A stretch of 64,000 bases of DNA from Aphrocallistes beatrix (GCA_963281255.1 OY725489.1:6386523-6450522), one strand, 5' to 3'. Positions 1 through 13,274 are shown, counted from the stretch's first letter. The notes: generated by a model not told the origin, from the sequence alone. Program-made: numbers and translations.

Positions 1-3000
1 TTTAGTGGATTTTTTGTCAATTTTCCCCACTCAAAAAGGGGGACGAAAATGGTAGTAAACCACTTCAAAACATAGTATTCCCTCAGCCTAAAACTATAAT
101 ACTTCAGAGAATTCAATTTATATGTTAGTTGATGCGTAGAATTGGATGGCGGGATCAGTTTTAATCTAAATCTGTTCAGAACTGAAATATATCAAAGAGA
201 ACCCCAAATCAAGTTCAAAGGCAGTGCCCTAAACCGATGTACAAAATTCTAAGATAGGAACCACAATAATTGTCCTTTTAAAATAAACCAATATACAAAT
301 TGGAAGCTAATCCTCTAAGGAATATAATGGACAAATTGAATATATACTATTTTCACCATCATTGAGATACAGATATGGGATTAGAACTTTTCGAATGCCC
401 CTCGTATGGTTGTTAATCCGAAGATGGGTAAAAACTGTCATAAACTTTTTACTGACATACAGTTGCTCCTACAGAGTAAATTGAAAGGCAGTGATTACTT
501 CCATCATTTGTACAATTTCGCTCGATTAAACATTAAACTTAATAGAATTCCCCAGTTCAAAACTCTGAAATCTTGCTACACCAAACACTTCAGGAATATT
601 TATTTGCTCACTCTCCAGTGAATTCTGTTCTTTCTTGTTTCGATCATCATATCCTTATCTACTTGGGTGTCATTGTCGTTACCTTGATATATGTACTAGT
701 ACATCAATGTAAATCAACATGAAATGTAAATGTTTCCAATGCTAAAGCAATTCATAACCATAACCATGATAAAATTGTGTGATATACAATTGGAAGTGAT
801 CATTTAAGATCCGATTTGTTCATTGTGACATATTTTAAAAGAAAAATATTCAGACATTTATCCGTCAGTCGAACGCCTTTGAAATTATTTGCTACATTAT
901 CCGAAATAAGGTGATCTATCAATCTAAAGCATCTTGAAAAGAGGCTTCGGGAAATACGAGGGACTCGAATAAAATGACAATTTAAAAAACCTCATTCCTG
1001 ATTCACTTTATAATTGCATCAGGAGAATCTGTTGGATGATAATGAACTAAAAGTTAGTTGAATGTATATTGCAGTAACATGTTTTGAGATGTTATTCTGA
1101 TATGCAACAATCCCTTATTTGAATTATAATCTATGAATTGTTTTTAGATAGGACAATGACAAAACTAAGCAAAAGAGTGGGAATTTTCAGTTCCTGTAAT
1201 CTTTGATAGCTCAATTTAACCATTCAGATTGGGAATTAGTTCCAGTGATGTATGGGTTATATACGCGAGTATATAGTGCTTGACTCAATTTTCCAATTGA
1301 GGGAAGCACATTGGGACAGGAGCGTAACTGGAGGGAGCCGGATGAAGCTATCGCAACTATGTCCGGTTAGTCTACACTCAAACCTATGCCGTAGGGGCCC
1401 GTAGAAGATATACTGAAGGAGGAACTCGCAAAGGTCCAGGAATTTAACTCAACACCATACATTTTGCCCTGATGACCGCTTGCGCCGCGCTATAGTCCAC
1501 CTCTGAGTCATGAGGGGCATTATATTTGCTGTGTTAAGTATGTAAATCAAGATATCGTCATAAAAATCTGAACACTAACACAGCCTCGGCATCGGCGGAA
1601 TCGCTCTCAACTATATTACCCACTAATTCCATTCGACGATGCTTAGAAATTAGGAAGCTTCCTTATTATACAATAATATACACACTAATGTGATACTAGA
1701 CAATGCACAGTAAAAATCAATCATGTACCTTTTTTATATATACAAAAAATGCAGCATTAAATCTGCTACACTATTGATGTTAATTCATAGTTCATTAAAA
1801 TGAGAATGAGATTCATACTACCATAAATATGCATATACAATCTTGGCCCACCATTATTCTACTTCATACTGCTCTCCCGAAACAGAATGAAGCAATATTG
1901 ACACATGATCTGAATACACTGCACTATCGTGATGGCACTATACATGCCACTTTAGCCATCAACATATGTCTTGTAAAATGTGATTCCAACACAATGTAGC
2001 TTTGGTCTTTTCAGCCAATTTGGTTTTGACTGCATGCAGGCTATCTCTTTGTCAATCACTTTAGCGGATTTAGTATTTCTCAAAGTTTGAGTTCCTATCA
2101 CACATACTTAAAACATCTCTTCATGTATCACAGCAAACTCAAGGTTAGAGTACAAGAAACATAGCTGTAATAGAGAGTTTGTTCTAGTTGTGGCGAAATA
2201 TGAACTTCGATCCATAGGTGAGGCCCCAAATTGAAATGTTCTATTGTATAAAAAAATTGTGAATCTCCTGGAAATGATTTTCGAAAATTTCGCCTGCATG
2301 TGGAACTATAAAGTATATAACAATTATGGCTGCATTCACCGCTGGCTTCGAACCATTTTTCAACTACAACTTTCACATTTTTCTCTGTCAAATTTCAAAA
2401 ATTATGCGGAGTGACTCCTTAAATATGAGCAGTACATACTTGAAAGCCAGATATACAAAAAAGGTCATGAAGACAGAAGTATCGTATGCCAACTTATAAA
2501 TGTTGTAGAGAGCATCATTAGAAATATGTGACTGGTCGAGGTGCTAAATGCGAAGGTTTCGGAGTTGTTTCATATTCCTTGGAAGCTGTACTATAACATG
2601 TTCTGGGCTGAAACTAATTGAAGCAATTGCTCGTATATACACAACATTTGCTATATCTGACTTACTTAAATCTTCTTAATCCCTCAAACTGGATAGAATT
2701 CTTCGTAAAATGGTTTATCGTGTATTTTTGCATTTGGTTGTGTAAAATAAGCCGCCAAATTTCTTTACCTACAAAGTGGTTTAGCATAATGGATTTATCA
2801 TAGAGTAGCTGGTAGGCGTGTTTTGGGATATCTTGACTCGATTGGGTGACTGCCGCGAGAGTATATTTCAATAATTTGGGTTTCTTATGTGGACACTTTG
2901 CATTTTCTGTAGACCCATTAATATTTATCAACACTCTAATCATTCAAAGTAAACCGAATATTTTGTGAATATATAAAAATCGATATAAAATTTATATCAA

Positions 3001-3842
3001 TTTCAAAATACCCTTTTTGTTTTGATTTGTCAGCTTGTGATTTCCCATCATTAGGATGAGGAATCACAAATTGGGCCACGGTAATGACAGTTGACGGAAA
3101 GGCATGATGTCGTAATTGACCAAGCTATAAGATATGATCCAAATTTCCGCTGATATGATATCATTCTGAGGAACAGCCAAGAGTCTCATTCAAATTGTAA
3201 AAAATCTAAATTGTGTATTATTTATTTATAGCTTAGTTTTTGTGTCGAGTTTTTGTATATGACCATAATTTACCAAATGTAAAATAGTTTCACAGATAAT
3301 GACAACATTGATACATGGAATATTAAACTACACGTGTCTCTAACAAAAGATTCCACTTTCTGCACGAAAATATACTATTTTCAGACAGAGGAAGTATTCA
3401 TTGATAATAAAGGATCAGAAATAAATCAAGCATTTCGTCAATTTTATCAAATCCCGTTTATTATTTATCATATAATGATACATTGGTCGTTGTTTTCTCC
3501 TATTTACGTTCATTTGTAAATGTTTTGCTACAAATTGCACTATGTCCAGCTATTTAGCACAAACGTTAACAAGACTAGTTATTTAGGAATACCTTTAAAT
3601 ATTTTCCTAATGTATTTTTCGAAAAACAAGCAATTTCTAACTCATTAATGATATACATTAATGATATAATTAATGATACGATTAATGATATATGACAAAT
3701 TCAATCAGTTTTCATTAAATTTTCACCAATATTCGCTTAATTTCTTCAACAAGTCTAGAATACTTCTTATAGCCGAGTATTCAATAAGGTCGAGTAAAAG
3801 TATGCTCACAATACAGATATGTATATAATTACTATTTCAAAT
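1..3842. other. AT-rich intergenic DNA, no gene recognised
   Basis: I find no recognisable protein, RNA or structured repeat here apart from two small items. One is a GC-richer block at about 1317-1531, listed separately. The other is a short run of ATTAATGATA-type units at about 3643-3692. Short open frames are no longer than expected by chance and show no family motif. Confidence 0.6.
1317..1531. repeat. Possible MITE, GC-richer block
   Basis: A locally GC-rich block starts CAGGAGCGTAACTGGAG and ends with the inverse of CAGAGGTGGACTATAGCG, giving weak TIR-like ends beginning CAG. I see no convincing target duplication. It resembles the CAGGGGCGTAAC-type ends of small DNA transposons, but the assignment is tentative. 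Confidence 0.25.
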
Positions 3843-4153
3843 GCTCGAAATACTCCCCACTAGCATCAATACACCTTTGACACCGTTCTAACCACAGGTA
3901 AAAATAATCTTGAATAGCGTCTTTCTGGTATGAGCTCAATGGCATCCAAATATGCGGCGGTCAGCTCTGTTTCCGAATCAAAACGCCTACCTTTTAGGCG
4001 GCATTTAGGGTAGGATACAACCAGAAGTCGCAGGGGGCCAGATCTGGGCTATAAGGTGGATGATCGATCAATTCTAGCCCCGATTGTTTAATATAGTATT
4101 CCTTAGTCTTTCGTGCAGTGTGAGCTGGAGCATTATCACGTACAACATGGAAA
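3843..4153 (-). pseudogene. mariner-like transposase C-terminal fragment
   Basis: Read on the minus strand, this encodes the catalytic C-terminal part of a mariner transposase. The second-Asp motif VRDNAPAHTA is followed by LIDHPPYSPDLAPCDFW carrying the third Asp, then the tail with CIDASGEYFE near 3850. The frame is interrupted after DFWLYPTLNAA by a stop and a shift, and the N-terminal half is not recognisable upstream. It is a dead 5'-truncated copy. Neighbouring DNA is featureless and no TIR was found. Confidence 0.75.
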
Positions 4154-5034
4154 CCTTTAGGTTCTGTGCGTAGACATTATTGGACATTATTAGACTGAAA
4201 ATCAGGAAGTTGTCCTGACTAAAAATCCGTGTACAAAAGGGAATTCGAGTTAACCAAATATTTTGCTCTCCCATCTATCAATCTCTCGATTTTCAGGAAG
4301 GATTTTTTTGGTACCGATTTTAACTCAGTAAACTTGTTCTTTAAGGGGTTAAATATAGCGAATAGCTTGGCAATTTGCGCGCGGCCGGCATCAGAAAGGT
4401 TTCACAGTTATTTAGAGAGTTCTAACCGCTTGATTATTTATCTTGAGACTGATATGTATAAACAATATCATCTTGTTTATATAATAATAAATGCTAAATA
4501 AATAGATTCTTTTTGAGAATCAGACTTGAAAGGCTATGCTTATATTGTGTAAAAACAACTCTCATAGCTTGTAAAATATATAACATATCATATATGGTAT
4601 TTTTAGTGTTCATAAAAAAATGGGCATTTTTATAATTTTGTCTAATTTTTAAAATTTGACAAATAAACAGAAAAAACTCGGTTCGCCACCCTCCAACCCT
4701 ATTGTTACGTACCAAAATTAATCTTAGTCATATATAGAATGAAATATGAGTACTCATTATATGGGTCTGGAAAGATTTATTTTGATTCTATTATTTTCTA
4801 TTATCTTTTTGCTTTTCTAAAGACTACTTTGAGAAGAGTGAAAGGTTATATTTAGTAGCTAGACCAAGTGATTCACATTGTGTTACTACTTGTAAATATA
4901 TAGAAAAACTTTACTTTCAGGATGTTGAAACTCGGAGTCAAGTAAACTCTTCGAATTGTGTTCACAGCTAACATGGTTTTAAAGGATGGATATTAAGAAA
5001 TAAAAAGGAATAGGAGACCGCTTACCTTTTTCAA
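4154..5034. other. AT-rich spacer, nothing recognised
   Basis: No gene, RNA or clear repeat seen. A few short open frames lack any family motif. Confidence 0.5.
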
Positions 5035-5640
5035 TTTTTGCCAAAATGGCTGTAACCCAGCTACACTGAATTTGTGAAGTAGGTCAAGCTCTGCTCTGTA
5101 AAGTATCCAGCATGGAATAATCAAGTTGGATTAAATCAGGACTTGACGGAGGCCATTCTTCGATGGACAAAAGTCAATATTTTCTCCTGAGAGTCAGGAT
5201 TTCTTAGCTTTCCGAAACATGGTGTGCCGCAGTGTCGTGCTGAAATATCCAGGGTGTGTTCTTGAACAGACTTGAATCTAAGGATTTGATTACTGGATCA
5301 AGAATCAACTCTCGATAGGTTTGCGAGATAATGTTAACCCTTTGAAACATTAGTCAATTTTGTCCGCGAATTTGAGGACAACCCATAAAGCGGTATAAAG
5401 CGGTATTTGCACTCGATAGCCGAGTTTAATGCTCTCAGAGATGGTTCTAGGTGAAGGGTCAATATTCTATTGTTTTGAATGTTATTTGTATCTTCAGGTC
5501 GTGAAAAATTTAAATAGAAAACAGGATCCTTTCAAAATCTTAGTTTCCGATGCTTTGTGTAGCTCCTTGCATCTTTCAAGTCTCTTCAATCGAAAAGCTG
5601 GAGTTAGGTGATGAACATTACGTTGCTTAAGTGACTTCAG
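5035..5640 (-). pseudogene. Tc1/mariner (DD37D-like) transposase fragment
   Basis: On the minus strand the fragments run in the expected order for a Tc1/mariner transposase. LTPAFRLKRLERCKELHK (about 5540-5610) is the pre-catalytic linker. ILDPVIKSLDSSLF with WIFQHDTAAHH (about 5200-5330) carries the second Asp, and EEWPPSSPDLIQLDYS (about 5120-5165) carries the third. These match the better copy at 38028-38914. Several stops and frame changes separate the blocks, and the first catalytic Asp is not visible. It is a decayed copy with no TIRs found. Confidence 0.7.
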
Positions 5641-5814
5641 TCAAAGTCTTCGTGTACTACATTCATAGTGTTTCATAATTAACTAAGTTGACATCTTTCG
5701 CATTGATCGCCGGGAATTTCGGCTGATTTTGCTGTAGAGTATTTCCTTTGCATACATCTCTGTAGAAGCAATCATGCATCGTACTATATTTATTCCAACT
5801 GTGTATGATCGAAA

Positions 5815-6815
5815 AGCAAGTAAGAGAAATGCAAGAAAATGAAATTATCCCGATATCAAAGTCTCCATGGGCAAGCAGAGTGATCTTAGTCACAAGAAGG
5901 ACGGTAGTAAGAGATTTGCAGTTGACTATCGAGAACTGAACACTTTGACGAAAATAGATAGTTATCTGATGCCAGAATTTAGAGATATCAGTGATAAACT
6001 CTATGGAAGTAAATTCTTCTCTACACTCGATGGAGCAAGCGCTTATTGGTCGGTGCCGGTTGAAGAAGAAGATCGGGAAAAACAGCTTTTATAACACCCT
6101 CTGGACAATATGAGTTTAATGTAATGCCTTTTGGATTAACAAATGCGCCAGCTACCTTCCAAAGAATTATGGACAAAGTACTCTACAGTGTAGGTTGCAT
6201 AGTTTCCCTTTCGTAGACGACTCTATAATAACTTCGAATACAATTGAGAATCACCTCGATACCCTCGCTAGAACACTGAACGCTATTAACTCTGCGAGCG
6301 TACAACTAAAAAGGAGAAATGCCACTTTGGTTATCAATCAGTAGAATTTGTGGGCCATTTGGTGCAGCTCACGGGCTCCGACCTTTGCCATCTATGGTAA
6401 AAATACTCAAGAATCAGGCTCGCCCAACGAACTTAAAAGAATTGAAGTATTTTCTTGGACTAGTCAATTATTACATGAAATTTCTTCCGAAGATGGCACA
6501 TATGTCCCAGTCATTATATCGGTTAACGAAAAAGAAGTAGCTTGGAATTGGAGCCATGAATGTGAGAAGAGTTATCAGGAGCCCTGCAGTGCGTTAGTAC
6601 GGAATCCGGTCATATTAGCCTATCCAAAGTGGGATCAGCCTGTCGTCCTGGAGACTGACGCTTCGGGAACGGGGATTGGGGGTGTGCTAGGCCAGAATGA
6701 TGGGGGAGACCGTTTAAGTCCGATTGCATTTTTTCTCATCGCTCCTGAATGACACACAGGAAGGTATAGTGCAGGAGAACGGGAGGCCTATGCGGTGGTA
6801 GCTGGAGTACGCTAA
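5815..6815 (+). pseudogene. Ty3/gypsy-type retrotransposon pol fragment (RT-RNase H)
   Basis: The blocks are colinear with a Ty3/gypsy polymerase. A pre-RT segment (REMQENEIIPISKSPWAS) is followed by the RT fingers (KDGSKRFAVDYREL), the palm strand FFSTLDGASAYW, and [20 protein letters not shown] with [10 protein letters not shown]. The thumb/connection segment LKELKYFLGLVNYYMKFLP comes next, then the RNase H strand LETDASGTGIGGVLGQ and GEREAYAVVAG. At least four frame changes or stops interrupt it (near 5890, 6094, 6200 and 6750). The YxDD catalytic box is not intact: the sequence near 6190-6220 is garbled. No gag, protease, integrase or LTR was seen, so this is an old truncated insertion that cannot encode a working enzyme. 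A mariner remnant follows directly. Confidence 0.85.
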
Positions 6816-6941
6816 CAGTGATCTCGAAATATTTACGATAAAAAATGATAGAAATTCAGAAGAAAACACACAGTTAACTTTTGTATCAATTATTTCTCAT
6901 CTCACCCGTCATTTAGATATAACATCTCGAAATTTATCCTA

Positions 6942-7987
6942 AATGGATCGAATCGAATACAGAGTCGTATAAAGTTTTTGACCTTAGAAGGGAATGCGCC
7001 AATGGACATTCACCAAAGGCTACTTAACGTTTACGGGGGCTCAGGTCCTTCGTACGCGACAATAAAAACTGGGCAGGGGGAACAAGACGTGGTAGGATAC
7101 AACTTAAGATGAATCGAGGTCAGGAAGACCGGTTGAAGTCACTACTGAGAATAAACTGAACAAAGTCTGGAAAATGCTCGATGAGGATCACCGAATTGCA
7201 GTGCAAGAAAAGCTAATGAAGTATCATGCTCGTTTGGAACTGTAGTCAGCATTTAACATGACCATCTTCACTTGAATAAAATTGTGCCAGATGGGTCCCC
7301 AAATGTTTGACTACAGAAATGAAGCAAGTGAGAGTAGACATTAGCAAGTCTCTCTTATCAAGATATCATCAGATACTTAAATATTATATCGTATAATTGT
7401 TAGAGCAGATGAGACATAGCTTCATCACTATGATCCGCAGTCTAAACAGGAATCTATGGAGTGGCACCATGCTGATTCTCCAAATTTCCCGTCAGTTTCG
7501 GACAGCGAGGTCCGCCAAGAAGATTATGGCTGTAATCTCATGAGATAGTGAAGACATTCTTCTTATTGATTATGTACCCCGTGGTCAAACGGAAACAGGT
7601 GCTTATTATTTATCTCTGTTACTCAAACTCCGGGAGAATATGAAGGATAAGAAGCTTGGGATGCTCAGAGCTGGATTGATCCTTCACCATGATAATGCTG
7701 CAGTTCATATCTGCAGGCTTACAACCGCTGAAATTAGTCAATGTGGATTTGAGACACTTCCTCACCCACCGTATTCTTCTGATCTGGCTCCGAATGACTT
7801 TCATTTGTTTCATCTACTAAAACAGAATCTGCGTAGTGATAAATTTGACAGTGATAAAGAAATTGTCGAGGCTGAAAACAGTTTTTTAGACACTCAAACA
7901 AAAACCTTCTTCCATAGTGGATATGTAAACTGTGTAAAACGTTCGGAAAAGTGTATTGATGTCCTAGGTGATTATGTTGAAAAATAA
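6942..7987 (+). pseudogene. mariner-like (SETMAR/GVQW-type) transposase, decayed
   Basis: The start MDRIEYR at 6942 begins a mariner N-terminal helix-turn-helix region (FLTLEGNAPMDIHQRLLNVYG and VTTENKLNKVWKMLDEDHRI). The C-terminal part (7640-7987, about 115 aa) is open. It has LHHDNAAVH and HPPYSSDLAPNDFHLF with 34 residues between the two Asp, which is the DD34D spacing of mariner, and it ends in DVLGDYVEK. The middle carries many stops and shifts, with traces of a first-Asp region and of HHYDPQSKQESMEWHHA near 7420-7470. No ITRs were found. It lies immediately 3' of the pol fragment. Confidence 0.8.
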
Positions 7988-8351
7988 ATAACATCTAGTT
8001 GTTTTAAACATAGTTTGAGGTTCAGGCGAATTGCTTATTGAACTCCACTCATAAATATATCCCCATGTTTTAGGATGAGATCCGTCAGGATGAAAACTGA
8101 TAAATTCAATGTGATTAGTTCACCATTCCTCATGATATACCAATTATTGTTGACATAAGTCTCATTGCTTGTATGTTGTAGTGGTTGAATATTCAAATAG
8201 ACTGAAAGATATTATTGACGACGAATCGCCCTATATTCCACTTAAATGAGACATCATCTTCACAATTATAAAGGTAAGAATCACAATATTTGTTTCCTCT
8301 ACTAATTTATGGTGTAGAGAAAAAACTTTTAGACACCTTTTAATTGTGCAG
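7988..8351. other. Spacer between mariner remnant and MULE
   Basis: AT-rich, no gene or repeat recognised. The last ten bases (8342-8351, AATTGTGCAG) are the left target duplication of the MULE. Confidence 0.5.
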
Positions 8352-8455
8352 GGATAGGGACATTTCGTAACAAGACAATTCGTGACAAAACAACTCGTGG
8401 CAAACATGTTTTAGGAAAATATAAAAGCGTAGTTGCCAATTATAAATAAGTAAAT
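8352..8455 (+). repeat. MULE left terminal inverted repeat
   Basis: About 100 bp, inverted relative to 10620-10720, with the perfectly shared core ACAAGACAATTCGTGA. It defines the left end of the MULE. Confidence 0.75.
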
Positions 8456-9129
8456 ATATTACCGTAGGTGCCAATACCATTTAAGCAAATATATGACCCA
8501 CTAACATAATTTAAACAGTTTGGCCAATGAATTGGATATTGGCGAATTAATGAAAAAATTGAAGAAATGGATGCGGTGACGTTTTGAGTTCTAGAGAATC
8601 GAAAGAAAACCACTCGATTATTATTGGAGATATTTGTATTAATTTGTATAACACATTGAACAGTTTCTACATCGATAAATGAAGCTTTCATCCTACCTAT
8701 CCAAATTGGTTGACATAGAGATATTCTTATACTCAGGGTTATTCAAGAAACGTTGCACGCGAATGCAGAATTTATTGTATTTTCAATATTACATGATGTA
8801 CTTATGATTTGGAACGATAATTGTATATTTGCCAGTCTCAAGACCTTGATCCGTCAAACCTTAAAAGTGTATGCCGAACAAAACTCTCTAAATGATTACA
8901 CGGAAGCAGCTGACTCTAGCATTTGTGAATTACTAAGATTTTTCCGTGTTGCGAAACAAATGCTCGGAATAGAAATACCATTGATTATCTCGATTCTAGT
9001 TCAAAATTGGATCCATTTCTGGAGATATTTTGCATAAAACCAAGATGAGAATCAATATCCAACTAGCTTACTACATGGAGAACATAGAGAAAAGTTAAAT
9101 GATAAAATTGACATAAAAATTCACTACAA

Positions 9130-10450
9130 CAGAGAAAGGGAAACCTTGGATCATGGAAAACGGCTTAACGTATACGAAACATCGTGTTTATAAGGATACA
9201 TTTGAAAGGCATTGTGTTGTTAGCAAATCATGCAGACAAACGCTTAAAAAGGAAAATGAACATACCTATGAACCCAATTCTAAAATATTATATTGTAATG
9301 AAGTTAAAGGTGGTGTTAAACGAAGAGCAGCATAAACGCAAGAACCAACTCATTTGATTTTTGTATCCAAATTCAAATTTGGGTGAAGAATCGGCTGTCT
9401 ATCTCCACATATTGGACAGTCTGAAGAGAACTATTTGTCGAACTCGTAAGAGGGCTGAGAATGTTCCTTCAGAGCCTACGTCACTATATGCCTTTCAAAG
9501 CCCAGAAGCGTGTACAACGACTAACAAAGGTGAACCATTCTTGCTATACGATTCAGGTTCTGTAGCTGGAAACTCAAGGGTCATTAATTCTGGACAGAGT
9601 GTTATGCACAATCACTGAACACTTCCAATGTTTGGTTAGCAGACGGAAGTTTTGAGGTCAAAAGTTATTCTACCAATTATATGCCATCCACGGCTTGTAA
9701 GGGAGCCCAGATCCTTTAGAAAATAGACATATGCTGTCAAGTTTATCTGTGTTATTTCCATCCAAAACTGGGAATATCTAAAGAATTAGGTGGAGCAAAA
9801 TAAAGGTTTTATGCCCAAAACTTTCCCTTCACACATTATTGTTGATTTCGAAAAGGGTTTGATAAATGCTTTTAAGAAGTACTTCCCTCAAAAACAATCA
9901 AAGGATGTTTTCTCAACCTGACGCAAAATATTTCGCATAAAATTCCAGAATTTGATCGATTTCAACAAGAAGGATCCTATATAATGCGCTACAAATAGAG
10001 ATGGTACCAGTTCTACCGTTTGCAATTCCCACAGACGTGGCTGAATTATTTAGCGGTGTTCATACAACTGTCAACAGATCCATATGAAGTGGCAGCATAT
10101 TTTGAATCAATTTATGTTGGTAGACATAGTATATCAAGCTTTCTTGAAATTTCAGGAATGTTTCCAATAGAAGTGTGGAATAATGGCCAGCTGTCACATC
10201 AAGGTATTCATCGTAGAGCAAATACTGTCGAGTTTTGACGAAAGTATTTTAATAGTCTAATGTCTTGCCAGTATCCCTCCATTTAGAAATTTGTTGAAAT
10301 TTGGGAAAGGAGCGAGGGCGCGTTGAAATAAAACATGCCTCTCACTACTATTTAAGTGGCAAAAAGCCACCTGAAGGAAAGCGCTACGCAGATCATTAAA
10401 GGCACTGAAGAACCTGATAAATATGTATTTAAGTCGCCCCAAATTAGAGT
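9130..10450 (+). pseudogene. FLYWCH-type MULE transposase, broken
   Basis: The N-terminal part (about 9150-9335) reads GLTYTKHRVYKDTFERHCVV then KSCRQTLK, a FLYWCH-like zinc finger with Cys spacing preserved but the WxC tryptophan lost. The linker follows with LHILDSLKRTICRTR (9361-9618). Then comes the MULE catalytic domain. LADGSFEVKS gives the first Asp, FPFTHYC with FRKGFDKCF stands in place of a DFEKAxI second-Asp block, GCFLNLTQNISHKIPEF follows, and the C-terminal segment is YFESIYVGRHS...FPIEVWNN (10020-10238). At least five frame changes or stops interrupt it. The gene lies centrally between the MULE TIRs, as expected. Family identification comes from motif order and spacing. Confidence 0.7.
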
Positions 10451-10619
10451 TTTAATGGAATTGTTTCAGTTTTAAGTTTTCCACCTAAGTTTGATTACAA
10501 TTACTCAGACAGTTTGTGTTTTCCTTCATATTCTGTTCTTAATATTATTATTTATTCACTCTTATTTCTTTCTAACTCTTGCACATTATATTTCATGTTT
10601 AGAAACATTTACCTGTTAA

Positions 10620-10720
10620 ATAAATATCCTTCCCCTGCTTACTTGTAATTGGCACGTAGGTTATAATTTCACAAAAACATGTTGATCACGAATTGTCTTG
10701 TCACAAATGTTCTGTATCCA
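10620..10720 (-). repeat. MULE right terminal inverted repeat
   Basis: Inverse partner of 8352-8455. It ends at TATCC followed by the target duplication AATTGAGCAG at 10721-10730. Confidence 0.75.
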
Positions 10721-11120
10721 AATTGAGCAGTATGCAAACATAGAGCGATAATTTAAATACATGGCGGGTGTAAAATTGAATATTGGTGAAATAGATATAC
10801 TCCCTAGAGAGTGGTACATTGGTCATTTTCCTGGTATACAATTGGTAGCTAGCAGGCATTGGAATAATCCATATTATAAAATAAGGATATTCTTCAAATG
10901 TCTAAGCCGCCAACCTATGCCATAAATGGAATTAGAAATATACTACATGGCCCGACCAGTCAATTGACTCAAATAATCGTCCACAGCAGACCAATGTATG
11001 ATTATCTTAATTGCTTTCTATAGATGATTCAATAACTAAATCACTTTCATTTCACAGACGCACTGATTGAATAAGTAAAGTGAAAACCCTTAAGCAAAAT
11101 CCTGGTCAAGTTATAGAATA

Positions 11121-11480
11121 CAAGCGCGCTTCGCTTGCTTGCGCTGCGCGGCTGACGGACACTTCGTGTCCGCCGGAGGCTCCCTTCGGTCGCCTGAGGT
11201 CACATTAATTAATTATGAGGGAGATAGCCTCACTAAATACGTCTATCTTACTGTTAAAATCGATATCACATGAAAAATCATCAAAAATTACAAATTTGAA
11301 ATTTTTGATGTGTAATGATGACGTCATAACAGAGTGATGAGTCATCATTTTTTGATAAAAGTTGTATCATATTTATGATATATTAATATGCACATTCTAT
11401 TAAAATTTCAGGCTTCTATCACCTAAAATGACTGAGTTATAGCAGAAAAACTGAAAATTCTAATTATAAAAATTCATGAT
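11121..11480 (-). repeat. R1 repeat, truncated copy a
   Basis: Minus-orientation copy of a family named R1 here. It starts with the GC-rich block (11121-11205; CAAGCGCGCTTCGCTTGC, then a GGACAC/GTGTCC stem). It continues through the AT-rich body with TGACGTCAT and GATGAGTCATCA to about 11480. The half containing the TA-repeat end is missing. It is surrounded by featureless AT-rich DNA. Confidence 0.8.
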
Positions 11481-13270
11481 AAAGTATCAGATAAAATTCC
11501 ATTGTAAAATTTGTAAAGGATTCAAAATATGAAACTTCAAACACTAAGTAAACAAAGTTATGCAAGGAAATACTAATCAACATCTAAATTCATCCTGTAA
11601 AACCTAGAACATCCAGGTTGAGTCCGAAATTTGTAAATGTATATCACATTACAATGTTAGTTGCTATGTAAGAAATTTTGCGAGGATGTAATTTCAGAAT
11701 CTTTGTGACCACATGGTTTTTCATTTCTTGCAATAGAGGTGAAATATTTATAAAAGAAACTTTAGTGAACGTGAGTTAATTTCATTTTGTGAAAATTATG
11801 TGGTATAGAACTTATAGATATACGAAAAGAGTTCTAAATAATACAATATGCCAGTGGGGTCAAATCATTTTCATATCGTGGACAATTTAGTACTTTTTCA
11901 GTACAGAGATATGCAACTTGGTAAAACAAAAGTAAATTTGAGACTTTCATTCTATAATATTTTTGTATATAAAATCAAACAAGTACTAGATTGTCCATTC
12001 CTCGTGAATCATAAGGGAAACCTTTATACCAAGTTTTCAATAAGTCCGAATAATTTAGCACTTCCTGATTTAGCACACAGTTTAAAATTTCCATTAATGT
12101 TCAACCATCCATTTTAACAATTGTTGCAGATTTTCACATTATTAGCCTGAACTATAATTAATCCGTGATATAATGTGTTTTTTGCCTCATTTGTATTAGT
12201 TTCTGTTGAAATACAATCACAAGCGAAAGAAATGAGTAGTATTTCGTCTTTTTAATATTTCTCACTAAACTTTTTGAGACAATTAAACAAACATTCCCGC
12301 TAGCAATAAATCTTGAATTTCTAGTGCTTTGCTCTTTTTCCTTTTAATCTTTTGACATTTGTGACAAAAAATAAATACACATGTATTTCGTGATTTCGTG
12401 TATTAAATTTGATAGACGGAGCCGATTTAGCCTAAAATCTGCACCAATTGTTAAAAAGGATAATTTAACATTCATGGAAATTTCAACTGTGTACTACTAG
12501 TCTAGGAAATTGCAAATTATTCGAACTTATTGAACACTCAGTAAATATATTGCAAAGTCCCTATTTCTATGAATTATACGTATGGCTGTATTTTCATATA
12601 ATATTTAGAAATATTTGGAGAAATTCAATTTTCATTAATACATATGTATTGGCTGATGTAATTTCTGGTCGATTTCAATGAGTATATCTTAATAAATATG
12701 AGACCAGAAACTCATGGTGAAAGATGAAATATTTTCCATTTCGTTTTGAAAATTGATGCTATAAGGTTTGTTAAGTAAAATACCTTTACTGAATCGCAAA
12801 TTGGTGATGAAACAATGTAATATACTCTCCTTTCTTACTGGAAAAAGCTGTAATATGTAAAATTTCTAAAATTCCCAAAAAGAAAACAAGAAATAACAGC
12901 TATACTGCTTATATCTCAAGATTTAAATATATTCCTATCATCAATAACAAAGTTGATAAAAAAGGATTTCGTACATCGCTTACACTTAGAAGCTCTTCTA
13001 TTAACGATACATACTAGATACTTATGTTGACTTGATCTCAAATGGATATCATGGAATAAATGTTTCATTTTCGCTCCCAAAAATATACTAGTAATTAGAT
13101 CCAAATTAATTTTCAAGGTAGGCATGTAATGCACATATTCTGAGATTTGTTTCAAATTTTGATTTAGGCTAAATATTGCTATATTCCAAGAAATCACAAA
13201 TTAAAGGAGACAGAATGCAGAAGTAATTGAGCAAATGGTATGCCAACATCACCTGCAAAGCTGTAGAGGT
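11481..13270. other. AT-rich DNA, nothing recognised
   Basis: No coding motif, RNA or inverted repeat noted. The open frame at 11848-12117 has no recognisable domain and is probably chance. Confidence 0.5.
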
Positions 13271-13274
13271 CTGA

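Larger units (their letters stand above)
8352..10720 (+). mobile_element. MULE DNA transposon with long TIRs
   Basis: Left end 8352-8455 and right end about 10620-10720 form imperfect inverted repeats of roughly 100 bp. Left GGATAGGGACATTTCGTAAC matches right-inverted GGATACAGAACATTTGTGAC. Further in, ACAAGACAATTCGTGA is identical on both sides, and GTGCCAATTA-type blocks follow. The insertion is bordered by AATTGTGCAG (8342-8351) and AATTGAGCAG (10721-10730), a 9/10 target duplication of the size made by Mutator-like elements. Inside lies the decayed FLYWCH/MULE gene. The element is about 2.37 kb and is non-functional as it stands. Confidence 0.8.
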
